Shown here piece by piece: positions 23,486 to 34,644 of a stretch of DNA of 64,000 nucleotides (the stretch's first letter is position 1; every line of letters starts with the position of its first letter). Origin of the DNA: Tillandsia leiboldiana (taxonomy: Eukaryota > Streptophyta > Magnoliopsida > Poales > Bromeliaceae); the NCBI GenBank assembly GCA_029204045.2, contig CM055064.1, positions 5,924,873 through 5,988,872 on the forward strand, written 5' to 3'. The notes under the pieces are model-generated. The model was not told where the DNA came from. It ran no database searches and saw only the letters and a program-made list of their open reading frames with translations. Made by a program: the position numbers and the translations under genes.

Positions 23486-23646
23486 TTTGGTATCAGAGCC
23501 AATCACCAGCTGGAAGTGTGTTACGAGTCTCGGCTGAGTTTGAGCCTAGATGACAGGGCTAGCGAGACAAGTCTCACATCGCCTGGTGATATTGGGCTAT
23601 GCGTGTGTTTGGGTTGACAAGGACGTCAGGCCTAAACGAGGGGGTC

Positions 23647-23799
23647 TGTGACACCCCAATAGTCCCACATCGGATGTGAATGGGATTGTAATTGGGTATA
23701 TAAGAGACATGGACACTAATAATAATAACTGGGCTTAAGCATTTTAGGTTGTGGTTTGAGCCCAACGGATTATTATTGCTAGTGGGCCGAGCCATTACA
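23647..23799 (+). repeat. TRIM right LTR
   Basis: 153 bp, TG...CA, preceded by the polypurine tract. Confidence 0.9.
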
Positions 23800-26204
23800 C
23801 CTCTCCTTTGCAAGCTTTCCCGAGCAACTCCACCGCCGGACGCCACCGCTGGACGCCAAAGAAGCAATAAGCAATACATTCTCTTCTTCTTCCTTGCTCT
23901 CGGTCAAGAGGGAACCTGAGATCACCAAACACCCTATGGTCGCTCCTGAACTACCCTACCATCTTCTCCATCATCTAGAGATCATCCCTGAGTCACGCCA
24001 TCGCTGGAAAAGCACCTGCAAGCCGGCGGTGCAAAGTTGCAAGCTGGAAACCCTAGATCTGACCGCCTTGTCTTGAGCTCCACCTCTGCCGCCTTTGCTC
24101 AAGTTCGAAGGGTTTGGCGGGCCTCTGTTGGTCCTCAGGAGCTTCCTCGTCGCTTCCCGTGTGTCCAAGATAGGCCCTTGCTGAAAAAAGAGGAACTCCT
24201 AGCTTCCTACATTGAGTCTTGGCCAAGCTCCGTCCAGCGCCGCCGCCGCCGCACTTGGCCGCGTTGGACTCGACCACCCCCAACCCTTGTTTGGGCCCCT
24301 AAGCCGCCGGAGCAAGAGCTCAGTTGAGTCAAGCTCTAGGTTGGCCGCAAGCCTTTCTCTAGCCAACTGCCGCTTCAGGCCGTTGGTGCCGCACCTAACC
24401 TGCTCTTGGCATCCCCCTCGACCTCCTCCTACCACTGCTTGCAACTGCAACCTCCTAGGAGCCGAGCTCTATGAAGTTGCCCTAATCGAGCCCTAGTTCC
24501 TATTGTTGTTGGCCGTGGTTGCTCCTGGGACGTCTCTGGCGACTCACATACCCCAAGTAAGCAAGCCCTCGCATCTCTGGACCCTCTTGAGCATGATGCT
24601 CACCTTAGATAGGGTTGTTATGGACAACATGTGAGTAACTTGAGAGTTGGACTTTAATGATCAATGTAGGTTGTCCCGACGCACTTCCTGGCCTTCGAGC
24701 ATACCTCAGACAGCGAGCACGGGTCTTAGCAAGTCGAGGCCCCTCTTCTAACACCTCTGGTTCATTTCATAACTCTTTGGATTAAGGTAATGACCCTAAA
24801 ACTCCTTTATTAGTGGATTATTCAAATTATCGCAATGCAAGGGGTCTAGTTGCAATTGTAACCACATGGGTTGCCTCGAGCAGCGTGCACGTGATCTCTG
24901 AACTAATCGTCTGAGGTCCGGTGGATTTCGTCGGATTAAAATAGGTTTACGAATTATAAATCAGCAAAATCGCAGGTTTATTGTTGTTTCAGCGCGGGAT
25001 CCACATCCCGAGTAATTTAGCTGACAATTAATGATCGCCAAGCGTCCTTGGCTGGTCCCAACGCTGTCTTGGTTGACCCAGAGACATCGGGTTCGCGTTG
25101 GTGACTTCCGGAGCCAAAATCAGCAATTTCGGACGCCATTTCGATAATTATCGAACAAATAGACTTTATATTGGCACAATATTGAATGTTGCTGCCTGGA
25201 CGCCTTAAACAGAGCATTCCGAGGTAGCGAGTGAAGTTTGGATTGATTTGATAGCTTCTACGCACTATTCAGACCATTAGTGGTCATTCGGCGGATTTCA
25301 AAAAATTTCGGCAGATCCCGGAACTTAGACATAATTCTATGTTGTGGGTACTTAGTCACTATGTGAGTAGTAGGTTGGGTTTGAGTGAGACTGTATCTGA
25401 CCCGATGATTTGATTTAGGCTCGAGCCGTCAGGAGTCTCCGCGAGAGCTGAGTAGCGAATTCTTGGATCGCCTGCATTAAGGTGGGTATTTCGACCTAAG
25501 CATTAGCATAATACAACCTCATTGGGAACTGTACTCAATCGGACCCTTAGTGATCGTTACTAGTCCTGTTCTTTTCGTTATGACTATATATATTGCTCGC
25601 TCAATTCTGCATCATGTAGTTGACATGACACCTGATTTGCTTTACGATATGATTTGCCATTAGGTAGTCTGATACTTGGATTTATATACTGCTCATGATT
25701 ATGCTATACTCTAGCTATCTCCTGATTCTTATATGCATGACAAAATAGGAGATCGATGTTTCGTTATATTGCATGAGTTGATGATATTGAAGATACTGAT
25801 CTCGTTTGGGAGTTCCTGGCTTATCGTCGTATTTCGGTCTTTGGACCGCGAGCATTGAGCATCCACATTATGATCGCCATGCACCAGTTGTACATGTCAC
25901 GTACACCAACGGATTTGCCCCCGCTGTGGTATTCTTTATTGGTAGAGTGGTCTGTTCGACCCATGAGCCCTAGATAGTACTGTCGTGTCCCGATGTCCCG
26001 TGTGTCTTGATGTGTGGTCGGCGGTGAAAAAATACTTATTTTTGGTGTATTGAATGTGTTGTGCGTCAAACGGACGCAAAAAACGAACTCAGCGCAAAAA
26101 CAGTCAAAATTGCCTATTTTCGGGCTAAATGGGCCTACTGGGCCTATTTTGGAAGCAAGCCGGTCCACGACCCATGAAGCGTGCACCGGGACCAGCGAAC
26201 GCGG

Positions 26205-26490
26205 GCGGAGCCACGTGGCGCCGCGCGATTGGTCGGGCCGCACGCGTTGCACCGCGATCAACGCGGGTGGGCCACATGGCAGCGCGCCATTGGCTGGCGC
26301 GCGGACCCGGTAGACCCGGCGTGCCGCATGCCGCGTGCACCCCGCCGTGCTCCCCGCTGCCACGTGGCGCACTGCGATTGGCGGGCGCCAACGCACGGGC
26401 ATGCGCGGGGCGCGTGGAGCGCGGGCATGGGACACGTGGCGGCATCCGGTGGTTTCTGGCGCTGAGCGAGAGCCGGCGGATGGGCGCCAC
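26205..26490 (+). promoter_or_regulatory. G-box and CCAAT-type array in U3 of element A
   Basis: CCACGTGGC (about 26211), CCACATGGC (26271), CCACGTGGC (26360), ACACGTGGC (26440) and CCACGTGTAC (26487) recur about every 60-90 bp, and several are followed after 10-15 bp by GATTGG or CATTGG. CACGTG is the core bound by plant bZIP and bHLH factors, and ATTGG is an inverted CCAAT box. A regulatory role is inferred. Confidence 0.5.
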
Positions 26491-26575
26491 GTGTACCGGG
26501 CGCGGGTACCATGCATTTCGGGCGCCCGGTTTCCCAGCCCGAATCCGAAAAGGGGTTTTTTTTTTGGATTTTGGC

Positions 26576-26584
26576 TATAAATAG
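26576..26584 (+). promoter_or_regulatory. TATA box of the element A 5' LTR
   Basis: TATAAATAG in the context ttggctataaatagcccc. The same context recurs in the 3' LTR at 39933 and, varied, in solo LTRs G (47757) and H (51850), so it is the conserved retroviral promoter. Confidence 0.8.
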
Positions 26585-28563
26585 CCCCTCTTGGACAGCA
26601 TTTGAGGGATTTTTGGATCTGTTTTTGGGGCCATCTTCGCCAAGGACTTTCTTCTTCAACTCTTCTTCGCGTTTTGGCATCCCGGAGGATTTTTAGATGT
26701 CGTTTCATATTTTTTTCTCCCCAACTCCGCGAGCTTCGACGCTTCTCCGACACCGATCGTTTCCGTCGACTCTTCGTCTACGAGCTCCCCCGAGCTGAGT
26801 TCTTAGAGTTTTTCGTCAATTTTTACGGCGACGTTTCCATGAGAGGTAGGTCTTCGATTTCCATATTTACCATTCCTCTACATTTTGGGATTTTGTTGGG
26901 TTTTTCGGAGCTTCTTCAGACCCCTTTTTCTGCTGCATTTTCTGGACAGCGAAGGAGTGATCTTACTTTTTCTCGATTTACGGTTGGCGAAATTTGGTGT
27001 TTAAGGACTCGATTTCTATCTACACTTTGCGAGGATCGCAGCCGTATTTTTTTTGGAATTTTTGGAGGGCATATCGCAAGAGGTATTTTACTATTTTGTG
27101 GACAGATTTGCGGCGATGTTGTCGCTTTGGTGATTTGAGGCTTACCGTGGTGTTTGACTTGTATCTCAGTGACCGGGAGGAGTTTTCGGGTGTTTTCGGG
27201 TTCGTTGGAACTGTGGGAACCTGTGGATCACGCACGTCTAGTTTCGGCTCATTTGGACTCCGGACCGACGCGCGCATCCAAGTGGGTTTGTTTTTCTCCA
27301 AAACCGCGAACTTCCTATTAAATCTAGTATGATAGGACTCAGCATGCTAGTATAGGTGATATTATTGTCGTATCATATTATTGATAGAATTGTGAAACTT
27401 TGACTAGCACCCCGTCATATGTTGCACGATTTTGACCAGACTAGTAGAAAACCCTCACTTGAGCTAGTTCTTGTATTTAGACATCCTTACACACTTTATT
27501 ATTGCTTTCCTGGACATAGTGTTTCTCCTCGCTCGGGTAGTGGGCCGAGTGGTCGGGATAGTGTAGAATGCATGTTGCGCTCGTGCTTGGGGGCCGAGTG
27601 GAGTCTGGTAGCTGAGGTCAGTTCAGTACTAGTGTTAAGGAGCCGTGGGTAGACGGTGATCCCGAGCCGTGAAGTTTTCGGCTGATGTTGTTAGTGATGG
27701 ATCGATGTTGTTACCGATATGATCGATCGTAGATTTGGACTATAGCCTGCAAGAGCCGTATTGAGCTCGATAGAGATGCGTTGATACTTTTCTCGGTGGG
27801 GTCGCTCCCCTCGAGTGTTGCTCCGGAGCTAGGCCAGTTACTTTGCTATCGCGACTTGTCGATGTAGTCCCCGTGGGACGCCCTACGTAAATCCCGTCCT
27901 TTTGTGGATGTGTGGTAGTAGGTGGGCGCAGGTTTGACTAGACCCTATGTAGCTGTCAGGATGATTGGGCTGACTGAGCATATCGAGTAGATGCATTTTT
28001 ATCATCTGTATCATCCCTTGAGCATGATAGATAGAGGCATGATAGCTGTAGAGTTATTTCCAGTTTTTATCTCTCTTTTTTACCATATTATTATCTTATG
28101 CCTCTAGTAGACTTAGTGGGCAGACTGTTGGTCTTGAAGACGGTACCCACTGAGAACTACTGTTGGATGTAGTTTTCACACCCGCTGCGGTGTTTTTATT
28201 TTAGAGGTACCTGTTCCAGCTTCAGCTCGTTAGGAGGCTGTTGATCGAGGTAAGGGCGTGGCCGAGTTGTTCCATTCCATGCATTTTTGGAGACATAGTG
28301 GTACACCTGTGACAGATGTATTTGTACTGGACAGTCTGGGACTTTTATTGTATTTTATTTTGGGAGTTGGATTTTGTATATTTGACAGATGTTCAGGTTT
28401 TGGTTTATTTTATCTACTTTTCTTTACTGCTCTGATACATATTTAGCTTTAGGTCTGACTTTGCAGGTTAGACACTTCGCCAATGTCGGGCTTCCCGTAT
28501 GGGTGGCGGATCTATTGGTGAGCCCGGATCGCAGTTTCGATCCCGGGGCGTGACAGATTAGAG

Positions 28564-28576
28564 TGGTATCAGAGTC
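28564..28576 (+). other. Primer binding site of element A
   Basis: TGGTATCAGAGTC, 8 nt after the LTR end, complementary to initiator tRNA-Met apart from the last positions. Confidence 0.9.
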
Positions 28577-28871
28577 TAGGTCGTAGGTCATTGAGAAGTT
28601 AGTAACCCTATTGAGAAGTTAGTAACCCTAGGCCTTGGTTGGACAGTAGGATGACTGTCGTGAGAGATGTGACTTTAGCGAGAGTCCTGATTGAGTTGTA
28701 ACTCCCCTAGGGGATTGGGGTGAGCGATTTTGCATGTTAATTCTATTAAAGTGGTTATGTTGGCTACAGACAACATAATGCTTTAGAATGGGTAACATGT
28801 TTTAAACTTTCGCTTGATCGGGTCGAGTGTTCGTTGTGTTCTGACGTTTGGTTTTGTTGCAGCTATCTACG

Positions 28872-30130
28872 ATGCTTTCGAGACGTCGTGCAGTGACAAG
28901 GGCACATCCTATTTCTGATGAGGAGCCCGAGCAACGAGAGGCTGAGCAGTCAGGGCAGAGCGAGACCCATGAGTTGCGGGCCCAGATGGCTCAGATGTCT
29001 GAGGCATTGCGGCACCAAGAGGAGAACATGGAGCACATGATGCGCATGTTCGAGCAGAAGGTTTCCTCTACAGTACTACCAGCGGCATCTCCAGCTGCGG
29101 CATCGCCAATTCCGGTTCCGATGGCACCGTTGACAGAGGAGGAGCAGCGGGATCTGACCGACCGGTTGACTCGATTTTGTCAGCTTCATCCCCCACAATT
29201 CTCGGGACAGAGTTCGGAGCCTTAGTAGGCAGAGAACTGGATAGCGGCTATGGAGAAACTGTTCGAGAACTTCTTCGTGGAGGAGAAGTATCAGTTGCAT
29301 CTAGCTACTCACTTTCTGGAGAAGGACGCCGAGACTTGGTGGCGTCGAGTTCATCTGGTTGGACCCTAGGAGTTTAGTTGTTGACCTGGGTTGAGTTTCG
29401 TGCTTTGCTGCTCGGGACCTTTTTCCCCGACAATATCAAGCAGAAACTAGAGGGAGACTTAAGACACTTGTAGTAGGGGAGTCGGCCACTACAGGAATAT
29501 ATTCGTGAGTTTATGCGGTTGTTGAGCTACGTACCCCATGTTGCACGGGATGAGGCCCGACGGGTGGATCTTTTCGAGAGAAGACTGCATCGGGACATCT
29601 ATCAGTTTGTGCATTCCCAGCGATTGCCGAATCTAGATGTGGTGGTTAATCACGCCCTGTGGATTGAGCAGGGATCAGTGGTACTGACCAAGAGCGACAG
29701 AGCGCCAGGGACCAGCTCTGGAGCGAAGCGCCCAAAGTCGTTTGATGTGGGGCAGTCCAGCAAATCGGACCTCTGAGACCGCCACGATTTCAATCTCAGG
29801 GTCATGGATCTCAGAGGGGACGGAGGTCGAGAGGTTATCGACTACCGAGGCACCAGTCGCAGCAGCATCAGAGGCGTCCAGATAGATGTGTCATTTATGG
29901 CGGACCTCATACACCCCAGCAGTGTGACCAGCGTCAGGGCCGGCGTTATCGCCGCGGACAGACAGAGCACTACTCGTCATCTTGCCCGAGGGCCGGACTG
30001 CCAGCTCCATCATCAGCATCGACCCCTCCCACGGCTTTGCAGGTAGCAGGAGCCTCGCAGAGTTATGGCCAGGTAGATCGGGCCACCTCATCACGACGGC
30101 CGGATAGGCGACCACCTCCGAGCGGGCGAG
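28872..30130 (+). pseudogene. gag of element A, broken
   Basis: It starts at 28872 (MLSRRRAVTRAH), shows the coiled region (LRAQMAQMSEALRHQ) and PPQFSGQSSEP, then meets a TAG at 29223. Later parts persist in other frames: the LF-AYFP-type region near 29400, YVPHVARDEARRVDLFERRL at 29528, and a decayed zinc-knuckle region near 29890-29990 where several Cys are lost. The frame then runs into protease through SGRVYTAQ. No complete capsid protein can be made. Confidence 0.85.
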
Positions 30131-30543
30131 TGTACACCGCTCAGATGGGGGATTCTTCAGCAGCCGACCAGGTGGTGGCAGGTATTGTTCTGATCTCCTC
30201 TACTCGCACTAGAGTATTATTCGATACTGGAGCATCTCATTCATTCATCAGTGGAGCATTTGCATCATTGCATGAGCTAGAGATAGGATCGTTAGCTTGT
30301 GCACGTGAGGTTCAGATTCCAGATCACATTTTGCACGTAGATGAGTGTTGTCGGTCCTGCCCAGTGCAGTTAGGACCCTGGATTTTGCCGATAAATTTGT
30401 TGGTCCTACGTCAGCTCCAGAATTTTGATGTAGTGTTGGGTATGGATTGGCTTTCCCGGTATTATGATACCAATGATTGTAGAGAGAGAACGGTGACACT
30501 CCGTGAGCCGGGCCAGGTGGAGTTTGTGTGTAGAGGTTGTTAG
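30121..30543 (+). pseudogene. Aspartic protease domain of element A
   Basis: The frame gives SGRVYTAQMGDSSAADQV, then LFDTGASHSFIS with the catalytic Asp-Thr-Gly intact, and later VVLGMDWLSRYY. A TAG follows the FVCRGC end at 30541. In a live element this protease would release gag and pol products from the polyprotein. Confidence 0.85.
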
Positions 30544-31740
30544 AGCTCACTTTTCGCAGCGACGATATCTTCGACTAGAGCTCGACAGAGGATGACTCGG
30601 GGATGCATTGCTTTTTTGGCGACAATAGTGGAGGTACCTACGGCGACGCCAGGACTCGAGGACATCCCTATCGTTCGTGAGTACCGGGATGTATTTCCAC
30701 CTGAGTTATCTTCGATGACGTCGGACAAGTAGATAGAGTTTGTGATTGATGTAGTTCCTGGAACTGTACCAATCTCCAAGGCACTCTACAAGATGGCCCC
30801 TGTCGAGTTGAGAGAGTTGAAGGCACAGTTGCAGGATCTGATGGATCGGGGGTTTGTTAGACCCAGTGTATCTCTGTGTGGAGCACCGGTCGTGTTTGTG
30901 AAGAAGAAGGATGGTTCACTCAGATTATGTGTGGATTACAGAGAGCCGAACAAAGTAACCATCCGGAACAAGTATCATTTACCACAGATAGATGATTTGT
31001 TTGATCAGTTGCAGGGAGCTTCGGTATTTTCGAAGATTGACCTTCAGTCCGGTTACCACCAGCTGAGGGTGAGGGTCGAGGACATATCCAAGACGGCTTT
31101 TAGATCCCGGTACGGGCATTACGAGTTCACAGTGATGCCATTTGGATTGACTAATGCCCCTACCACCTTCATGGATTTAATGAACCGGATATTTCAGCCT
31201 TACTTGGACCGATTTGTCATGGTATTTATTAATGATATTTTGATTTACTCCTGGAGTGATAAGGAGCATGAGGAGCACCTGAGGATAGTGTTGTAGCTTC
31301 TGAGAAAGAAGAAGTTGTATGCCAAGTAAAAGAAGTGCGAATTCTGGCTTCAGGAGGTTGCATTCTTAGGCCATGTGGTTTCAGCCGCAGCTGTGGCAGT
31401 GGACCCGACGAAGATTGATACTGTTCGGGATTGGCCTAGACCGACGATGGTTACTGAGGTCCGGAACTTCTTGGGCTTAGCGGGTTATTACTGTCGGTTT
31501 GTGGAGGGCTTTGCGAAGCTCTCTACTCCCCTCACCCGACTGACTAGGAAGGGGATCAGATTTACTTGGACTAAGCTATGCCAGCAAAGCTTTGATGAGT
31601 TGAAGATGAGACAGATATCAGTGCCGATTTTAGCATTGCTAGTGATGGGAGATGGATTTGTCATTTATAGTGATGTCTCCCACAGCGGTTTGGGTTGTGT
31701 TTTGATGCAGCATGGTAGGGTAATTGCTTATACTTCGTGA
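30544..31740 (+). pseudogene. Reverse transcriptase domain of element A, with stops and a mutated active site
   Basis: Family motifs in order: VPISKALYKMAPVELRELK, FVKKKDGSLRLCVDYRE, KIDLQSGYHQLRV, MPFGLTNAPTTFMDLMNRIF and VFINDILIYS. The last is the catalytic box, where chromoviruses have two consecutive Asp (F/Y-x-D-D); the first is Asn here, so the enzyme would be inactive even if translated. In-frame stops occur at about 30728, 31294 and 31327. The thumb/connection part is seen in 31375-31740 (FLGLAGYYCRFVEGF), ending in another stop at 31738. Confidence 0.9.
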
Positions 31741-32400
31741 CAGCTGAAGAATTATGAGAAGAATTACCCTATGCATGATTTGGAGCTTGTCGCTGTTATT
31801 TTTGTTTTGAAACTATGGCGACATTACCTGTATGGTAAGCACTGCGAGATATTTACTTATCACAAAAGCTTGAAGTATCTGTTCACTCAGAAGGAGCTGA
31901 ATCTGAGGCAACACCGGTGGCTAGAGTTACTGAAGGATTATGATGTGAGCATCCTGTATCATCCTAATAAGGACAATGTTGTGACAAATGCTTTGAGTAG
32001 GAGGACAGTAAAGAGTCTGAGTTTGTTGATCACACAGCAGGCGCCACTGGTTGAGCAGATGAGGCGATTGCAGATTGAGGTGGTATCCCCTGGGGTCTCT
32101 ACTAGACTTATGTCTATGGTCATGCAGCCCACTTTGTTGGACAGGATTAGAGAGAGACAGAGTGAGGACCCCCACTTGACGAGGATTAGAGGACAGATCC
32201 AAACTGATCAGATGGGGGATTTCTCAGTGGATGCTTCGGGAGTACTGCGGTACAGGGACCGAGCATGTGTGCCTATGGATTTTGAGATCAGAGAGCAGAT
32301 TATGAGAGAGGCCCATTATACACCTTATACCATTCATCCCGGTGGGATTAAGATGTATAAGGACCTCAGGGCACACTTCTGGTTGAATAGAATGAAGCAG
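31741..32400 (+). pseudogene. RNase H and start of integrase of element A
   Basis: The RNase H core continues in frame after the stop: MHDLELVAVIFVLKLWRHYL and KYLFTQKELNLRQHRWLELL. HPNKDNVVTNALSRR and the link to the integrase zinc-binding region (HPGGIKMYKDLRAHFWLNRM) follow. The frame shifts soon after, near 32400-32500. Confidence 0.85.
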
Positions 32401-33112
32401 GATACACTGTTTAACTTGTCAGCAAGTGAAGGCAGAGCATCGTGTTCCTGCTGGCAAGTTATAGAGTCTCCCAATCTCCGAGTGGAAATGGGATCACATC
32501 ACTATGGACTTCATCGTTGGACTGCCGAGGGCGCAGAGCGGAGCAGACGCAGTATGGGTAGTCGTGGATAGACTCACCAAGTCTACTCACTTTCTTCCTG
32601 TGCAGGTGATTTGGCCTTTAGAGCGACTTGCTCAGGTGTACCTGGACGAGGTGGTGAGGTTACACAATGTACCCGCCTCGATCGTATCAGACAGAGACCC
32701 GAGGTTCGTCTCGTATTTCTGGAGGAGTTTACAGACAGCCTTGGGGACACAGCTCCAATTTAGCACAGCATTCCACCCACAGACCGATGGACAGTCTGAG
32801 CGCACCATATAGACCCTCGAGGATATGTTGAGAGCGTGTGTCCTGGATTTTAGAGGAGGGTGGTATCGACACTTAGGATTGGTTGAGTTTGCGTACAACA
32901 ACAGCTATCAAGCGAGCATTCAAATGGCTCCGTTTGAGGCGTTGTATGGGCGCAGGTGTCGGTCGCCCTTATATTGGAGTGACGTGGGTGAGAGGAGGAC
33001 TTTGGGACCTGATATACTGCAGGAGGCAAAGGAAAAGGTCAGATTAATACGGCGACATCTTGAAACCGCCCAGAGTCGACAAAGGATCTATGATGATACT
33101 CGACGGTGAGAC
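32401..33112 (+). pseudogene. Integrase core of element A
   Basis: The catalytic core is in the frame from 32504: MDFIVGLPRAQSG (first Asp), VVVDRLTKSTHFLP, SIVSDRDPRFVSYFW (second Asp), TAFHPQTDGQSERTI. A TAG sits just after ERTI where the family has Gln. The frame resumes with LEDMLRACVLDF, the GKPX-like region YGRRCRSPLYW and LETAQSRQRIYDDTRR. A TGA at 33107 breaks it again. Confidence 0.88.
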
Positions 33113-33553
33113 TTAGAGTTTCATGTTGGTGATCATGTCTTCTTGAAAGTCTCGCCTTCGAAGGGGGTCCGGAGATTTGGAGTTCGTGGGAAGCTCAGTC
33201 CTCGTTTCATTGGACCCTTTGAAGTACTCGAGAGGATTGGCCCAGTGGCTTACAGAGTTGCACTTCCCACGCGCCTTGCAGGAGTCCATGATATTTTTCA
33301 TGTTTCAGCTTTGAGAAGATATGTTTATGACCCTTCACACGTGATTGACTTCACTTTGCTTGAGATAGGTGAGGATCTAGGGTACAAGGAGCGCCCATTG
33401 CAAATTCTGGCTCGAGAGGTGAGAGAATTGCGCAGCCGGACTATACCATACATGAAGATTTTGTGGAGCAATTACGAGGAGCGTGAGGCAACTTGGGAGC
33501 TAGAGACGATGATAATGGATACCTATCCCTTTCTGTTCGAGACTTCTGGCTGA
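33113..33553 (+). pseudogene. Integrase C-terminus and degenerate chromodomain of element A
   Basis: KVSPSKGVRRFGVRGKLSPR, GPFEVLERIGPVAYRVALP and VFHVS-like DIFHVSALRRYV are the integrase tail. The end, with KILWSNYEEREATWELE and YPFLFETSG, matches the reduced chromodomain of Tekay/Del elements, which steers insertion towards marked heterochromatin. The stop at 33551 is the natural one. Confidence 0.85.
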
Positions 33554-33601
33554 GGTATGTTTATTTTTGTTTATTTTTGTTTCGGGGACGAAACTTTCTT
33601 T

Positions 33602-33614
33602 TAGTGGGGGAGGA
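33602..33614 (+). other. Polypurine tract of element A
   Basis: tagtgggggagga immediately before the 3' LTR start TGTGGTGTCCCGATC; it primes plus-strand synthesis. Confidence 0.85.
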
Positions 33615-34060
33615 TGTGGTGTCCCGATCTCCCGTGTGTCTTGACTGTGTGGTTGGCGGTGAGAAAACACTTATTTTGGTGTATCGAGTGCGTTGTGCGT
33701 CAAACGGACGCCAAAAATGAACTCAGCAAGCGAAAATAGTCAAAATTGGCCATTTTCGGGCTAAATGGGCCTCCTAGGCCCATTTTGGAAGCAGACCGGT
33801 CCATGGCCCATGAAACGTGCACTGGGACCAGCGAACTCGGGCGGAGCCACGTGGCACCACGCAATTGGTCGGGCCGCACGCATTGCGCCGCGATCAACTC
33901 GGGCGGGCCACGTGGCAGCGCGCCATTGGCTGGCGCGCGAACCCGGTAGAACCGGCGTGCCGCACGCCGTGTGCGCCCCGCCGTGCTCCCCGCTGCCACG
34001 TGGCGCGCTGCGATTGGCGGGCGCCAACCACCGCGCGTGCGCGGGGCGCGCGGAGCGTGG
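33615..34060 (+). repeat. 3' LTR of element A, piece 1 of 3
   Basis: Aligns with 25981-26430 of the 5' LTR, then is cut by element B at 34061. Confidence 0.9.
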
Positions 34061-34612
34061 TGTTAGGAACTTAGAAAATTTCAGTCTAAGTTCCTAGCCC
34101 AAACCAAAGTGGGCTTGTCAAGGAGGCCAAAGTTCAACATCATTTGTGGAAAAGTGAAGAGACTTACAACCTCCTTCATCAATGCCATCATTTGTGGGAA
34201 AGTGAAGAGACTCACAACCTCCTTCATCAATGCCATCAATGTCAAGGGATGCCAAGAGTCATGAATAACCCACAAGGTTGTAAGTGGGCTTAGTGGGTAT
34301 TTAATTTAGACATTAGTGAGCGTCTTAAGTGTAGACTTAGTGGGTGAGTTATGTACATGAGCCTATAGATAGTGGAGTTGGCTAAGGCCAAAGTAACAAG
34401 AGAGTTATATCTTGTAGTTGCTATTTTCTAAGTAAAGAGAGTACTTAGTTTTTCTGCGGAACCTCCACTCTTTTCTTTTTTCTCTGTTTTTGCGCTTAGT
34501 CGTAGAGCGCGAAGGTCCGGGCTAGCAAACGGATAGGAAGGCTTGCCCTCTTCGAGCAGGAAAGTGGGCGCCGCATGAATTTTTGCTAGGCAAAAAGCTT
34601 AAGTCCGTGACA
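34061..34612 (+). repeat. 5' LTR of element B
   Basis: 552 bp. It contains a duplicated block (catcatttgtggraaagtga) and a TATA-like stretch with splice-like tgcggaacctcc downstream. Confidence 0.93.
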
Positions 34613-34614
34613 GT

Positions 34615-34627
34615 TGGTATCAGAGCC
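34615..34627 (+). other. Primer binding site of element B
   Basis: TGGTATCAGAGCC, 2 nt after the LTR end, a perfect initiator tRNA-Met complement. Confidence 0.93.
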
Positions 34628-34644
34628 GGTTCGAGCTAGGAACC

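Larger units (their letters stand above)
23333..23799 (+). mobile_element. TRIM (terminal-repeat retrotransposon in miniature), 467 bp
   Basis: Two 153-bp direct repeats (23333-23485 and 23647-23799) start tgtgacaccccaatagtc and end attaca/tttaca. The first is followed after 2 nt by TGGTATCAGAGCC (23488-23500), the initiator-Met primer site. A purine tract aacgagggggtc directly precedes the second. Flanks cttct and cctct agree at 4 of 5 bases. The interior of 161 bp codes for nothing, so the element moves only with help from an autonomous retrotransposon. Confidence 0.9.
25981..28555 (+). repeat. 5' LTR of element A
   Basis: 2575 bp from TGTCGTGTCCCGATG to CCCGGGGCGTGACA. U3 (26200-26520) is GC-rich with repeated CACGTG and ATTGG boxes; a TATA box follows at 26576. 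The rest is a long U5-like region. Confidence 0.93.

Noticed and set aside
26014..26753. Open frames of 94-310 codons on both strands
   Set aside because: Inside the 5' LTR of element A. The same frames reappear in the 3' LTR and similar ones in other LTRs; composition artefact, no domain.
28564..28576. tRNA gene suggested by TGGTATCAGAGC motifs (also at 1810, 15348, 23488, 34615)
   Set aside because: Only the 12-13 nt primer complement is present right after LTR ends; no cloverleaf can be drawn.
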